NCBI GenBank assembly: GCA_030052745.1
Contig: JANBVO010000017.1
Location: forward strand, 620,001-684,000
From: Pleurostoma richardsiae
Taxonomy: Eukaryota > Ascomycota > Sordariomycetes > Calosphaeriales > Pleurostomataceae
DNA length: 64,000 nucleotides
Direction: 5' to 3'
This document shows, piece after piece, positions 33,286 through 43,746 of this stretch. A model generated the notes under the pieces. It had not been told where the DNA came from, made no database searches, and saw only the letters and a list, made by a program, of their open reading frames with translations. Positions within the stretch are counted from its first letter, which is position 1; each line of letters begins with the position of its first letter. The position numbers and the translations under genes are program-made.

Positions 33286-35049
33286 TCAACTATTCAGCTT
33301 CCGGCCGTGCTCAAACACAGCCGCTGCCCTGAGCACTGTCTCATCGGCCCACCGCTTTCCAACTATTTGCATCCCCACGGGAAGACGGACATCCGGATGC
33401 TGCGGAACAGTGGAATATCCACAGGGAGCACTCAGCGCCGGATGGCCCGTGACGTTGAAGGGACACGTGTTGCTCGTCAGACCGACGGCGGCCCGAAGCT
33501 TTTCCATTATCGTTGTTCCATTGCCATCGTCTTCCTTCAGCCGTGGATGGGGCATCGCGACCGTCGGTGCACATGGAGTGACTAACACGTCGACCTCCTG
33601 CAGTGCACGATCGTAGGCTGCCCGTAGTTCAAATACCTTCCGATGCGCTTTGGCCTCCACCGACGATCCGAAGCGCGCTTGGGCGAACTGTCCGCTGAAT
33701 ATAATGTTGACCAGAGCCGGGTTGGTAGAGGTCAGCAGTTCATACATCTCCTGATCCGGCGGCCACCGAGACCGGACATGCGGAGGTAGGAACGAGAGGT
33801 AGCCGCTCGTTTTCCCCTGACAGAGCCAGTCGGACATCGACGGTCTTGTGGACGCAGTCCAGATGACTGGACCCTCGCTGTGCATGGGCACGGAGATATC
33901 GACAACCTCTGCACCTGCAGCCTCAAAATGCCGCTTTGCATTCTGGCGGACAATGTGGCACACTTCTGGCGAAAGCCCTGGCGTGGAAAAGGACTCTGTC
34001 AACAGGCCGATCTTCAGTGCTTGGCCTTCCCCTGGGATTTTTTGTTCAAGTGTGTTCCTGAATTTCACCAGCAGCCGAGGGTAGTCCTTGACCTGATCTG
34101 GTAAAGGTGACTCGGGGCTCATTCGGGAATCTAGACCATCGTATCCGGCCATGACCTTCAGCAGCACGGCAATGTCCTCGAGCGTAGATGCTATCGGACC
34201 CAAGTGATCTATCATTGGAGACATGGAAACAGCACCCGTGTATGGCACTAAGCCGAATGTCGGCTTCAGACCGTAGATGCCGTTGTACGAGGCCGGGATC
34301 CTGATCGAACCGGCCTGGTCTCCCCCGATGGCGAGCTCTGCAGTTTCCCCCAGCCACCGCTCAAGCGAGGGCTGTATAACATGCGACGCAACGAGAACAC
34401 AAGACCCACTGCTGCTCCCTCCGGCCGTGTACCCGTCAAGGAGGGGATTCTGGACGGGACCAGTCGCCGAAGAAAATGACAATGGCGAGGCGCAGTAGTT
34501 CTCACATGTCGATGTCCCTTTCAGAAGCGCACCAGCAGAGAGCACTCGAGCAACAACGGTAGCGTCAATGGGTGAAGTCGGAAGAATTCTGTCTCGTGAT
34601 AGAAGCTGCGGAAACGTCCCGACTGTCGTTGGAAGCCCGCCAACGGAGATGTTATCTTTGATGGCAATCGTGCGGCCCTTCAGCGAGTCACCCCCGAGGT
34701 TTGCAGCTTCGAGCTCACAACGATGGCTCCATCCATTCAGAGGGTTGTCTTTCTGTTCTGGCCGCCAGTACGCGCGGGATGCAACGGTGGGCTGCGGCTG
34801 TAGCAGCGGGTGGATGTAGTCGTCGCTGTCTTCTACGTGCTTCAAGACGGACTCGAGGGATTGCAGAAGCAGCAAGAAATCCTCGGCATCCTGAATATCC
34901 GAGATTTTGATGTTCAATTCTGCTGCCAGACGATGCACGTCATCTATGCGGAGAGTAGATCTGCCCGCATCCTTAGCATTCGAACCACAAGTTGAGAGGT
35001 GCAGTTGAAACACTTACTGCGAACCGCCCGCGAGCGACACGATAGACAT
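33286..35049 (-). CDS. Amidase (amidase-signature family)
   Basis: Two exons, 35049-35018 and 34960-33286; 568 residues. The 57-nt intron (GTAAGT..GGGCAG, GCTAAG branch) joins MSIVSLAGGSQ to STLRIDDVHRLAAELNI. Ser-cisSer-Lys catalytic set: Lys in GRTIAIKDNI, cis-Ser in the TAGGSSSGS glycine/serine loop, nucleophile Ser in GGDQAGSIRIPAS. An insert of about 20 residues between the two serine motifs stays in frame and also occurs in some fungal amidases, so I do not treat it as an intron. The enzyme hydrolyses carboxamides (for example aryl-acetamides) to acid and ammonia. The start codon lies 134 bp from a TCGG-N5-CCGA site. No signal peptide. Confidence 0.9.
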
Positions 35050-35533
35050 CTTGGATCAGCAGTGAAGTTTCCGATGAAGGAGAACAGCTGTGGCACAGGC
35101 GCAGTCGACGCGCAGGTACAATTTGTCTCCCAGGTACGACAGACCTCAAGTTCGTGCGTCCCGCTCTGCTTCTTTCGTAGCGTCGGATGGGCCGACCAGC
35201 CAATGCGTGCGTGCCGGGTCATTCCGGTACGCTGGCTACCTTGACGATGGAGTTGTGATACAATGCGGATGGGTTGTACTTAGTACGCCAAAAATTTTGG
35301 AGCGCAGAGAAAAGCGCGGGGGCTGCGGGGTTTACTATGGCCAGGCGTATGTGAGGGCATGTGAACTTTCAGACGACATTGTCGAAGACTCTGTCTGTTT
35401 TATGGATTATCCGATCATTCTCGATTCTGTTACATTGACCGTTCCAGTTCAGACTGTGCTGGCTCGCCGAGAACGGCGTTGTCACATATGCCGCGCCGTT
35501 TATATCCTTGTCAAAGGCTTGCAAGCTTGTCGG
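35050..35533. other. Intergenic, amidase promoter
   Basis: About 0.48 kb with one TCGG-N5-CCGA site at 35183. Otherwise nothing recognised. Confidence 0.6.
35183..35195. promoter_or_regulatory. TCGG-N5-CCGA site, amidase promoter
   Basis: TCGGATGGGCCGA, 134 bp upstream of the amidase start codon. Same architecture as the sites at 33073, 33120, 36837 and 39014. Confidence 0.68.
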
Positions 35534-36665
35534 CTATTGTTGCCCGTTTGCTAGAAGTATGCGGCCACCATCAACACAAACAGAGATTCCGTTCACGTAC
35601 GCCTAGAAGAAGATCAGCGTGAGATTCGACCTTACAGAACCACTGGAATGTCATGCGACAACTGGGGATCGTCTACGAAGAGCGACTTACGCCTGCGGGG
35701 CTGGCGAGATAAATGACCACGCCGACCATGTCCTCTTCTTTTCCGGCCCTCTTGGCCGGCACTTTGTCAAAGAGGTTGCTGAATATATTACCTTCCTCTC
35801 CAACCGGGTTCATGTTACTGGGGACGACTTTTGGGGCGTTAGCAATGTTTTGATCTCGCCGCTCAGTGACGACCACTCACATCCGGGGTTGATGCCGACT
35901 ACCCTGACGTAGAAGCGGCTGAGCTTGGAAGCGAGCAGCCGGACAAGATGATCCGTGGCAGCCTTACTCGTAGCGTAACTGGTCAGATCCACGTTCGTCA
36001 CGTTATGCATGCTGGCGCAGGAACTCGTCACGACGATGACACCGCGCCCTTGGCTGTTGTCGCTGTCGAGCTGCGAAGCTGCCGCAAGAAGAGGCAGGAA
36101 GGCTACCGCCATGAAATAGTGAGCGGTCGTGTTGACGCTGAACGTGCTCGTCCAGTCCGAGTGCCGCGAAGACCACATTGACGCCTGCAGCTCTGGGATT
36201 GACGCTGTCAGCACGTCGCACTGAACAGGCGGGTCGCGTCTTATGCCGGCATTAGAAACAAGAATGTCGACGTGTGTTTCATGCTCGGCGATATACGCTG
36301 CGAGCTTGCCGATTTCCTCCTTTGAGGAAACATCGCATGGGACCCTGCCCGCTTCATGTCAGCCTTGAAGCGCGGGGAGTATTGACTTGCTACCAACCCA
36401 CGCGCACTTCCCCCTGAAGCTCGGCCAAGCTCGTTCAATTCTGCCACGCGCTCATCGATTGGGTCCGTAGGCAAGGCTACCACGTATAGTTTCGCTCCAT
36501 TTGTAACCAGTCCCTGCAACGTGGCTCATGAGCTGTGATCCGACAACGTCGAATGATGGAGGGACCTACTTTCGAAATCATGAAACCTAGGCCGCTGCTT
36601 CCGCCTGTTACGACAGCTACATAGCCCTTGACGCCGAACAGTTGCGAAACGTCGAGCGAAGACAT
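35534..36665 (-). CDS. Short-chain dehydrogenase/reductase (SDR)
   Basis: Five exons: 36665-36570, 36513-36398, 36344-35881, 35827-35691, 35602-35534; 293 residues. The classical SDR set is present: nucleotide motif TGGSSGLG (about 21-28), NAG in LVSNAGI, active-site Ser in VTSSCAS, and Tyr-x3-Lys in LTSYATSKAA. The C-terminus has the normal PAKRAGKEEDMVGVVIYLASP-AYVNG and VDGGR end. Weakest join is the exon 2 donor (GTTGGT), chosen because it is the only one keeping frame. NAD(P)-dependent oxidation or reduction of an alcohol/ketone is expected, substrate unknown. A TCGG-N5-CCGA site lies 172 bp upstream of the start codon. Confidence 0.88.
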
Positions 36666-37120
36666 GGCTGGATACACGTGTCAGCGGAATGTGACATCCA
36701 GTCAGAAGTTCGTTTGAATTTCCCTAAGCTCGCACGCTCTGTAGTTCTGCTCAAGTTAGATGTGTGGAATGATTAGCGTGGCTTTGAGATAAGGACCGGG
36801 TTCAGTCTAGGCGATCTTTCGCCAGAGGTGCTGCTGTCGGAGCGTCCGATTGAGGCTATAATACACGGTACATTGCCATCCTGAGCGCTAGCTCGACTCA
36901 TCTTGTACACCCAGTCGGCATCTCACCGTTTCGTGGAACAGCCAGTCGACGAGAGGACCCGCATATTGAATACTCTAAAACATATCATTTCTTAGGCGTG
37001 TAGCAATCTTAGTTTGATGGAGAAGTCCTGAATAAGTGAGGCGTGGGACGGGTGAAGATTGAGGCTATCTTTGCTATGTGCACCCAAGTGCTCTGCTTTT
37101 TTGCACCCGAGTGGTCCAGT
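36666..37120. other. Intergenic, dehydrogenase promoter
   Basis: About 0.45 kb. It holds a TCGG-N5-CCGA site at 36837 and an AT-rich stretch near 36960-37000. No gene. Confidence 0.6.
36837..36849. promoter_or_regulatory. TCGG-N5-CCGA site, dehydrogenase promoter
   Basis: TCGGAGCGTCCGA, 172 bp upstream of the start codon. The 16-mer CTGTCGGAGCGTCCGA (36834-36849) is repeated exactly at 39011-39026. Confidence 0.7.
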
Positions 37121-38876
37121 CTATTCCTTGTAGTAGTCCTTTGTCCTCTCCTCTGCAGCTGACAAACATTCGGCATTCATAGAAGCATCGCGCGGTACCA
37201 GCTTGACCTTGAAATCCCTTGGAATAGCCACCAACGCCGTTTTGAATTGATTGTACTCGACGTAATCCGTGTTAGGAGGCTCGCTTTCGCTGGCCACAAT
37301 CTTGTAGGATGCCAAGATGCGGACCAAGGCCGCGTACAAAAGACGGGACGCGATATATTGGCCCGAGCAGGCACGAGCACCCGTCCCGAAACTCAGATGC
37401 GGAAGGCCAGTGGTCTCGGCTTCAACTGGGGGGTCAATACTCTTGAGCCATCTCTCCGGGTCGAACTTTCCGCCGTCCGCGCCGAAATGGTCAACGTCTG
37501 CAAGCAAGTTAGCCCCGTTCCTTCAGTTTGCTGGAAGCTGGCAAGGAGAGGCCTACCGTGGTTGCCGGCCTGTGCATTGATCAGGACCATGGTCTTGGCG
37601 GGAATAATAGCCCCGTTCCAGTTGACGTCCGTTACCGTCTTCCGCGGAAGACTCATCGCGCTCACCGTGTAATATCGTCCTGCCTCCTTGACAATGGCAT
37701 TGACGTATGGAACCTTCTCCTCCACGTAGCTGCTGTTCCAGGCATCGCGGACATCCGGGTAGTATCTCTTGATATCCTCGTACGCGCGGTCTTGCCAAGC
37801 CTGCCCTTCCGGTGTCGATAGAGAACCAATGCAAGACGTCAACGTTCCGGGAATTGTCTCAAACCCACCGGAAACTAGAGACAGGCAGATCGAAGAGACC
37901 TCGACTCCGGTCAACTTTGTCTCCTCGTCTTTCAGGATGGCGGCGGAGATGCACGGCTTATCTGTGCCTGCCTTGATCATCTCTCGGACCTTATCTAGGA
38001 GGTGATTGAGGTACGCGTCTCGCCTGTCGCGCAGTTCCTTCGACCGCGCAGTCTTCTCATTATTAGGCACGTATCGCAGGATTGGCACGTAGTCCTGGTA
38101 GTTCTCGGAGGCGCTCCTCAATAACGAGATTGCAGAACCGACGTACAGGATCTCGCGCAGGAGGGTATCGTAGACCTCGTCCATGCGGATGCCGTAGCAG
38201 AGTGTCAGCGTCGTGTTCAGGGCATACCGCTGGATATAGGGCCGGACATTGAGCTCGATCTCTCCGTTCTTGCTGTCTTTGTGCAGGTCCCTCACGATGC
38301 AGTAGCTCTCTAGGTCGAACATGGGGTAGTAGTTCCTGAGCGCAGGCCGTCCCAGGGCAGTGCCCGCTGCCTTGCGCTTCTTCTTGCATGACTCATCCCA
38401 CGGAGAGGAGCCGATCGTGAAACCTTGGGTGCTGCTAATGACGCCATGGAAGGTGTACAGCTTCGGGCGGTCGATGAGTGCGTTCTGGTTCCCGAGCAGC
38501 ATCTTCTTGCAGTCGTCGAATGAGTTGACCACCACGGCCCGGGTGTTCCCCAGGCGGATCTGAAACACAGATTGCTTATATTGGCGCCACCACTTTTCGC
38601 ACACGGAGGCATGGTCGTCGCCAAGCTTAAGCAGGTGCCCGAAGACAGGAACCGCCCCTGGTATCTCAGGGATGCCTTTAATGTGCGGGATGTCCGTGGC
38701 GAACGCGACCTGGTATTCGGATTAGTGCTGGTTCACGACGAGTCGATCAAGGTGCTCACATGGTAGATGAGGTAAGACACGGCGACAACTGCCACCGCTA
38801 CTAGCACCGGAGTCAAAGGCTGCGCCGCCCTGGCACGCAGCAAGAGAGCATCTATGTCTATCTCGTGCTTCGACAT
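37121..38876 (-). CDS. Cytochrome P450, CYP504-like (phenylacetate/hydroxyphenylacetate hydroxylase type)
   Basis: Three exons, 38876-38760, 38709-37557, 37497-37121; 548 residues. Introns of 50 and 59 nt have clear signals. An N-terminal membrane anchor (PVLVAVAVVAVSYLIYH) is followed by the Pro-rich hinge (IPEIPGAVPVFG). P450 marks: I-helix SGGFETIP, ExxR in KEAGR, FDPERW, and heme loop FGTGARACSG (Cys about 467). The stretches MSLPRKTVTDVNWNGA and INAQAGNHDVDHFGADGGKFDPERW resemble fungal PhacB/CYP504B 3-hydroxyphenylacetate 6-hydroxylases, so aryl-acetate ring hydroxylation is the best guess; this is from memory of the family. It is an ER membrane enzyme needing P450 reductase. A TCGG-N5-CCGA site lies 138 bp upstream. 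Confidence 0.88.
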
Positions 38877-39013
38877 CTTGAGCTGCCAGTATCGGGAGTT
38901 TGGACTCGATGAGTACTCAGGTGAACGGAGTTCACGCAGCCTCCTTGATTTGTTTAAATGTCGGTGATGTCGACCTCAATCAAAACGGCAATGGCCCGAT
39001 GTTCTGTCGCCTG

Positions 39014-39026
39014 TCGGAGCGTCCGA
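39014..39026. promoter_or_regulatory. TCGG-N5-CCGA site, P450 promoter
   Basis: TCGGAGCGTCCGA, 138 bp upstream of the P450 start and identical in all 13 bases to the site at 36837. It could also act on the divergent PrpD-like gene about 790 bp away. Confidence 0.7.
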
Positions 39027-39545
39027 CACCATACCCACCCACAGCTATCACAGATAGTGCTTTGGTAAACAACCGCATTACAAATCTTTTCCAATGGGAT
39101 GATGCAACGTTTGGACGCGAAGGCAGCAAATACGGTTCACGACTATTGTGTGCTCGTCTTTGTCTGGATCTGGCACAACTATATCAAATGATAACCTATA
39201 CCCTTCCGTTAATTCGAACCACAGTCCGTGAAAGCCATCGTTCTTTACGCTTCTTTCAAAGCCAACAAACACCCGTGTCCGTTCTGCATGTAATTTCAGC
39301 TTGGAATCTAGACGTCCAAGTCCGCTCTTGGATCTCCTCTCCTGGTCCCTCAGCACTCCATTGGAAACTCGGATACCGGAAGCACGTGAATGACATCCAA
39401 TAGCGTTCAAGACTTGACGCGGAGTATGGGAGGACTGTTTCGATACGATAGACTTGACCTGAGCCACCTCCGCCGTCTTCACCAAGACAAAGGTACTGCA
39501 ATGTGAATTCTCCTCGGTTTTTGATATCTGACTAGTTGCTGCTGT

Positions 39546-39614
39546 TTCTGCGTCCTTGCCGATATTGACCGGCCTTGCTGGTGTTCTGCGACCTTGCCCA
39601 TATTGACCGACTTG
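39546..39614. repeat. Imperfect 31-bp direct repeat, 38-bp period
   Basis: Copies start at 39546 and 39584; the shared core is CCTTGCC(G/C)ATATTGACCG. It lies about 200-270 bp upstream of the PrpD-like start codon. Confidence 0.6.
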
Positions 39615-39818
39615 TCTACCCAATGAGCAAGTTGCGTCGGCCCGAATCGGCACACTTGGAGGCTTGCACTCTCGCAGAGCTAGATGTTACACGACCGTAA
39701 ATAAATAAACACTTGTAGAAGAAGAGGTAGGCACTGTATCGCCAGCGAGAACTCATCTCACAACTCTGATGCACGTTACACAAACGCAAGAAACTACCCC
39801 ATTGAATACTCGGTGACA

Positions 39819-41338
39819 ATGTCTCCTCTCACTAATACTCAAGTTACTGCCCCCGATGGGGCAACTGGCAAGCTCTGCACTTGGATTAGTAATTTGTCCG
39901 AAGATTCAGCGCCTCCTGAAATACTCGAAAGAGTGAAATACCTTATCCTGGACGGCATCGGCTGTGCCCTCGTGGGTGCCCATCTTCCTTGGTCCGAGAA
40001 GGCTGCCAAAGCTGTTCTCGATATGGAGTCTCTGGGCAACGCCACGGTGTTTGGCTGGCAGACGGTACGCTGACAATCCTGTTCACGATTCTTTGCAAGA
40101 CAAGTCTTGCAGTTCTGACTCGTTAATAGAAAATAAGCCCGGTGTCAGCCGCTCTCATCAACAGCTCTTTCATTCAGGGGTTTGAGCTGGATGATTGGCA
40201 TCTTGATTCTCCATGGCATTCGAGCTCAATCTTGCTACCTGCCCTTCTCGCTGCCGCAGAATATCTCACCAGTCCGCTCGCCGGTTCCGGGGCGGCTCCT
40301 GTTCCTGGAAAGTCGTTTATCCTGGCATATCTCGTTGGTCTCGAGGTGGGACCGCGGGTTGGCAACGCCCTGCGCGGCCGCGACATGCTCACACGAGGCT
40401 GGCACTCCGGTGTTGTATTCGGAGGACCTGCGGCGGCGGCGGCGGTTTCCAAACTCATGTCTCTGTCCTCTGGCGCCACCGAAGACGCGGTCGGGATTGC
40501 ATGCACGCAGGGCTGTGGTCTAATGTCTGCGCAGTTCGAGAGCGAGGTGAAGCGGATGCAGCACGGTTTCGCCGCCCGCAACGGCCTCTTCGCTGCTCTC
40601 TTGGCTCGTGCTGGATACGTCGGCATCAAACAAGTGCTGGAACGCCCCTACGGCGGATATCTTTCCATGTTCAGCGCCGGCACCACAAAGACGCCTCCAT
40701 ATTTGATTGAGGAAGTCACTGCGGGTTTGGGGACCATATGGCAGGCCGATGGGGTTCGACCAAAGGCCTACGCAGCCATGGCTGGAACACACGGATCGGT
40801 CGACTGCATGCGAATTCTGCAGGAACAGTATCCCAACCTCATGGAAAATCTAGACAGTATTCAAAGCATCAATCTGGAAATGACCGAACCTCAGTACCAT
40901 CACGGAGGGTGGAAAGCACGGAGACCTCTGACCGCCACTGGTGCGCAGATGAGCTGTGCATTTGTCGCAGCGACACAACTCATCGACAGAAAGGTTACAC
41001 CAGAAGAGTTCACGACAGAAAAGCTCGATCGAGATGCCATCTGGAAACTGGTCAGTAAGATAACCTGCGTCCAGAATGACAGCATAGAGTGCCAAGCAGC
41101 CGCTGTCTTGTTCACTGATGGCACGAGCTTGACGGTTAAGGTCGACAAGCCTAAAGGCTTCGACCCTGCATTAAGTAATGAAGAAATTGTCGAGAAGTGG
41201 AGGTTAGCAACAGACGGAGTGATTGATGAAAATCGGCGTGATAAACTGGAGGAGCTTTGTCTTAACCTAGATACTATTGGGGATGTAACACAGTTGGCTA
41301 GACTCTTATCGGGCTCAACTATTAACCAAATCGAGTAG
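39819..41338 (+). CDS. MmgE/PrpD family protein, cis-aconitate-decarboxylase-like
   Basis: Two exons, 39819-40064 and 40130-41338 (65-nt intron, GTACGC..TTAATAG), 484 residues. The ATG at 39819 follows an in-frame GTG that is not needed. Typical MmgE/PrpD content: ILDGIGCALVGAHLPWSEKA near the start, an FIQGFELDDWH motif, the ALRGRDMLTRGWHSG segment, SAQFESEVKRMQHGFAARNG, and a long C-terminal lid domain. The family includes 2-methylcitrate dehydratase and cis-aconitate decarboxylase, and the RPLTATGAQMSCAFVAA segment is more like the decarboxylase branch. The substrate cannot be set from sequence. Divergent from the P450 across a shared promoter. Confidence 0.85.
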
Positions 41339-42204
41339 ACATGTATTATAGTTACGTATCCTTATTGGTGCTTGTCTACACCGTGGAGCCCGCCTGTGCC
41401 TAGGACGCTGTTTTCAGGGATGTCAGTGCTGACCCTGCTGAGACTTTTCGAGGTTATTCATGGCAAGCTTAACGGGGAGCTAGCTGCAGACGTTGGGCTC
41501 GCCGCAACGCGCTTTCTGCTCTACAACTAGTTGTGAAAAGGAAGGTCAGGAGGAGAGAACAACAAATACTCTTGCCCCGCTCGCCTAGGCGCTCAACGGT
41601 CCGTGGCGGTCCGGATGCAACATAGATAGCAGTAGCGACCCCGCTGAGATATATGTCGTCTCAGGCTCCGAAGATCGGCATGATCTTGCTGAAATAACAG
41701 GGCCGCAGCGTGTCAATGAGCGACTCCGTGGTCCGGCTATCATCGGACCTTCGAGAAGACTTGGGCAGACCGTCAAGGCTTATCAGGCTGGAAATAGACG
41801 CTGGCTCAGGGATTCCGGCTATCATTTCCAAACTGTTCTAGGGGCTCAGTGGAGTCCAGGGTCAGCGATGATTCCCCACGTGGTGGAAGCGACTATGAAC
41901 CAGGGTTAGCCAAATAGACTTCCGATTCCAATCAGCACCTCGGAATCTACTGCATCGGGGAACGCAGTGATACCACAGGGCGATCAACTGAACAATGATA
42001 AGGATCAGCCACCGGCGCAGGAAGGCGTCCTGCCTCTTTTGGCAACTCAAGATTGTCGATGTATCAAAGTCCGAATAGTAAACGGTGTAGATGAGGTTAT
42101 AAGACTCCAGTCGATGTTGGCATCTGGACGATCTCCATGGTTAACATACGTTCTACGGGCCCGCTTTGCACCATTTTCCATTATACTCCGCCTTCGTTGT
42201 CCTA
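41339..42204. other. Intergenic
   Basis: About 0.87 kb. It has CGG/CCG-rich words near 41600-41620 and 41725-41750 in other spacings than the cluster motif. No gene. Confidence 0.5.
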
Positions 42205-43746
42205 ATGCCAGTGTCGATGTCACTAAAGCACACTCTTGGCCTTCTCCTCGTGCAGGGGCTTGTGGCTGCCGCACAAAACCAATCAATTGTTTTCCGTTCG
42301 GACGGGAACCCAATCCTCGCAGATGGATCGTACTATTCGGCAGATCCTGGGCCGATTGTCGTAAACAACACACTGTATATCGTTGCGGGCCACGATACTG
42401 CGGACCCCAATGAGAATGCGTTTGTCATAAACGACTGGGAGTTGTTTGTTGGAGAATCGCCCGATCCCGGCGGTTCAGAATGGACTCTATATCCTAACAT
42501 CACTCGTCCGGAGGAGATGTTTTCATGGGCGGCCGTGGGAACCGCGTACGCCTCCCAGATTGTCGTTGGGCCGGATGGGAGGTTTTATCTTTATTCGCCG
42601 GTGACGCAGGCAAACTCGTCGGACACTGACAAGTTCGCCATCGGGGTCGCGGTTTCTGACAGTATCCTTGGCCCTTACGAGGATGCCCATCCGGCTGGCC
42701 CCATCATCTCTCAGTCAGTTCCTTCTCCGGGTAACACTATCGAGAATATCGACCCCACGGTCCTGGTAGATGATGACGGAAGAGTTTACATTTATGAGGG
42801 CACATTTGGACAACTTCGAGGCTACGAGCTGGCATCGGACATGGTGACCGTCGTCTCCGAAGCCACCGTCGTCACCAGTCTGACCGGTTACTTCGAGGCC
42901 CCTTGGCTCATGAAGCGTGGAACCACGTACTACATGTTGTATGCGGCCAACAACGCCGGCGTGGACTCGCCGTGCACTCCTACTTCGTACCACGCCTGCA
43001 TCGCGTACGGGACAGCACCCTCGCCTCTGGGTCCGTGGACTTTTCAGGGGGTGATACTGGGCATTGTCTCATCGACCACCTCGCACTCCGGTGCCGTCGA
43101 GCTTGACGGCGTCTGGTATCTCGTCTACCACACCGCCGATGCGGTAGATGGCGGACACTTCCGCCGCAGTGTTGCCTTTGACGAAATGACCTGGGATGAC
43201 AGCCAGTCGCCGCCGCGTATCAACAAAGTCGTGCAAACACACCGGCCCGAGCCAGCCGCTCCGCCAACCCGAAATGTGGCTCTTAAAGCATTAGCTGCTT
43301 CAGCAAATCCCACTCCTATCCAGTACTGGACTGTCTCTCTAAACGACGGCAAGATCCCTGTCAACCCGTTGCCTCCGGACTACTGGTGCTCATATGACAG
43401 CACCGCATCCCCCGAGTTTAACACACTCATCTTGACGTGGAACGACACTGTAATACTGAACGGTACACGGATGGTCTTCTTTGCTGACCAGCCCGCTGGT
43501 GCCAACATTGGTGTGGCACCCCCTGTTCAGTGGACAGTGGAATACCTGGGAAGTGACGGGACCTGGCGACCAGTAATTGCAACTGGAGAGTACCCGCTGG
43601 TTGTTACAGATGATCCGGCCGAAGTCGGATTCTCTGAGTTTAGCACGCGATCAATCCGGGCTAATCTGACAGCGTCGGGAAGCGATGGCCAGTTTGCCGG
43701 AGTCGGCGTCAAGGAATGGGAAGCACTGGCGCCCACGCTGTCGTGA
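42205..43746 (+). CDS. Secreted GH43 glycoside hydrolase (arabinosidase/xylosidase type)
   Basis: Single exon, 513 residues from the ATG at 42205; the ATG at 42217 is an alternative that still gives a full signal peptide (MSLKHTLGLLLVQGLVAAAQ). The five-bladed propeller of GH43 is seen: catalytic Asp in SYYSADPGPIV (about 46), the modulating Asp in IENIDPTVLVDDDG (about 183) and catalytic Glu in GYFEAPWLMKRG (about 229). A SHSGAVELDGVWYLVYHTAD block follows. About 150 extra C-terminal residues form a beta-rich accessory domain. Expected to release arabinose or xylose from plant cell-wall polysaccharides outside the cell. No TCGG-N5-CCGA site was seen upstream, so it may not belong to the neighbouring regulon. 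Confidence 0.88.
   Translation: MPVSMSLKHTLGLLLVQGLVAAAQNQSIVFRSDGNPILADGSYYSADPGPIVVNNTLYIVAGHDTADPNENAFVINDWELFVGESPDPGGSEWTLYPNITRPEEMFSWAAVGTAYASQIVVGPDGRFYLYSPVTQANSSDTDKFAIGVAVSDSILGPYEDAHPAGPIISQSVPSPGNTIENIDPTVLVDDDGRVYIYEGTFGQLRGYELASDMVTVVSEATVVTSLTGYFEAPWLMKRGTTYYMLYAANNAGVDSPCTPTSYHACIAYGTAPSPLGPWTFQGVILGIVSSTTSHSGAVELDGVWYLVYHTADAVDGGHFRRSVAFDEMTWDDSQSPPRINKVVQTHRPEPAAPPTRNVALKALAASANPTPIQYWTVSLNDGKIPVNPLPPDYWCSYDSTASPEFNTLILTWNDTVILNGTRMVFFADQPAGANIGVAPPVQWTVEYLGSDGTWRPVIATGEYPLVVTDDPAEVGFSEFSTRSIRANLTASGSDGQFAGVGVKEWEALAPTLS

Larger units (their letters stand above)
38877..39818. other. Divergent promoter region between P450 and PrpD-like gene
   Basis: About 0.94 kb shared by two divergent genes. 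It holds a TCGG-N5-CCGA site near the P450 side (39014) and a 31-bp direct repeat near the PrpD side (39546-39614). No gene. Confidence 0.6.

Noticed and set aside
34330-34400. Possible intron between the two serine motifs of the amidase
   Set aside because: No GT-AG pair keeps frame, and some fungal amidases have an insert here.
41339-42204. CGG/CCG words as cluster motif in the GH43 promoter
   Set aside because: Spacing or orientation differs (one-base gap or everted), so they are not counted.
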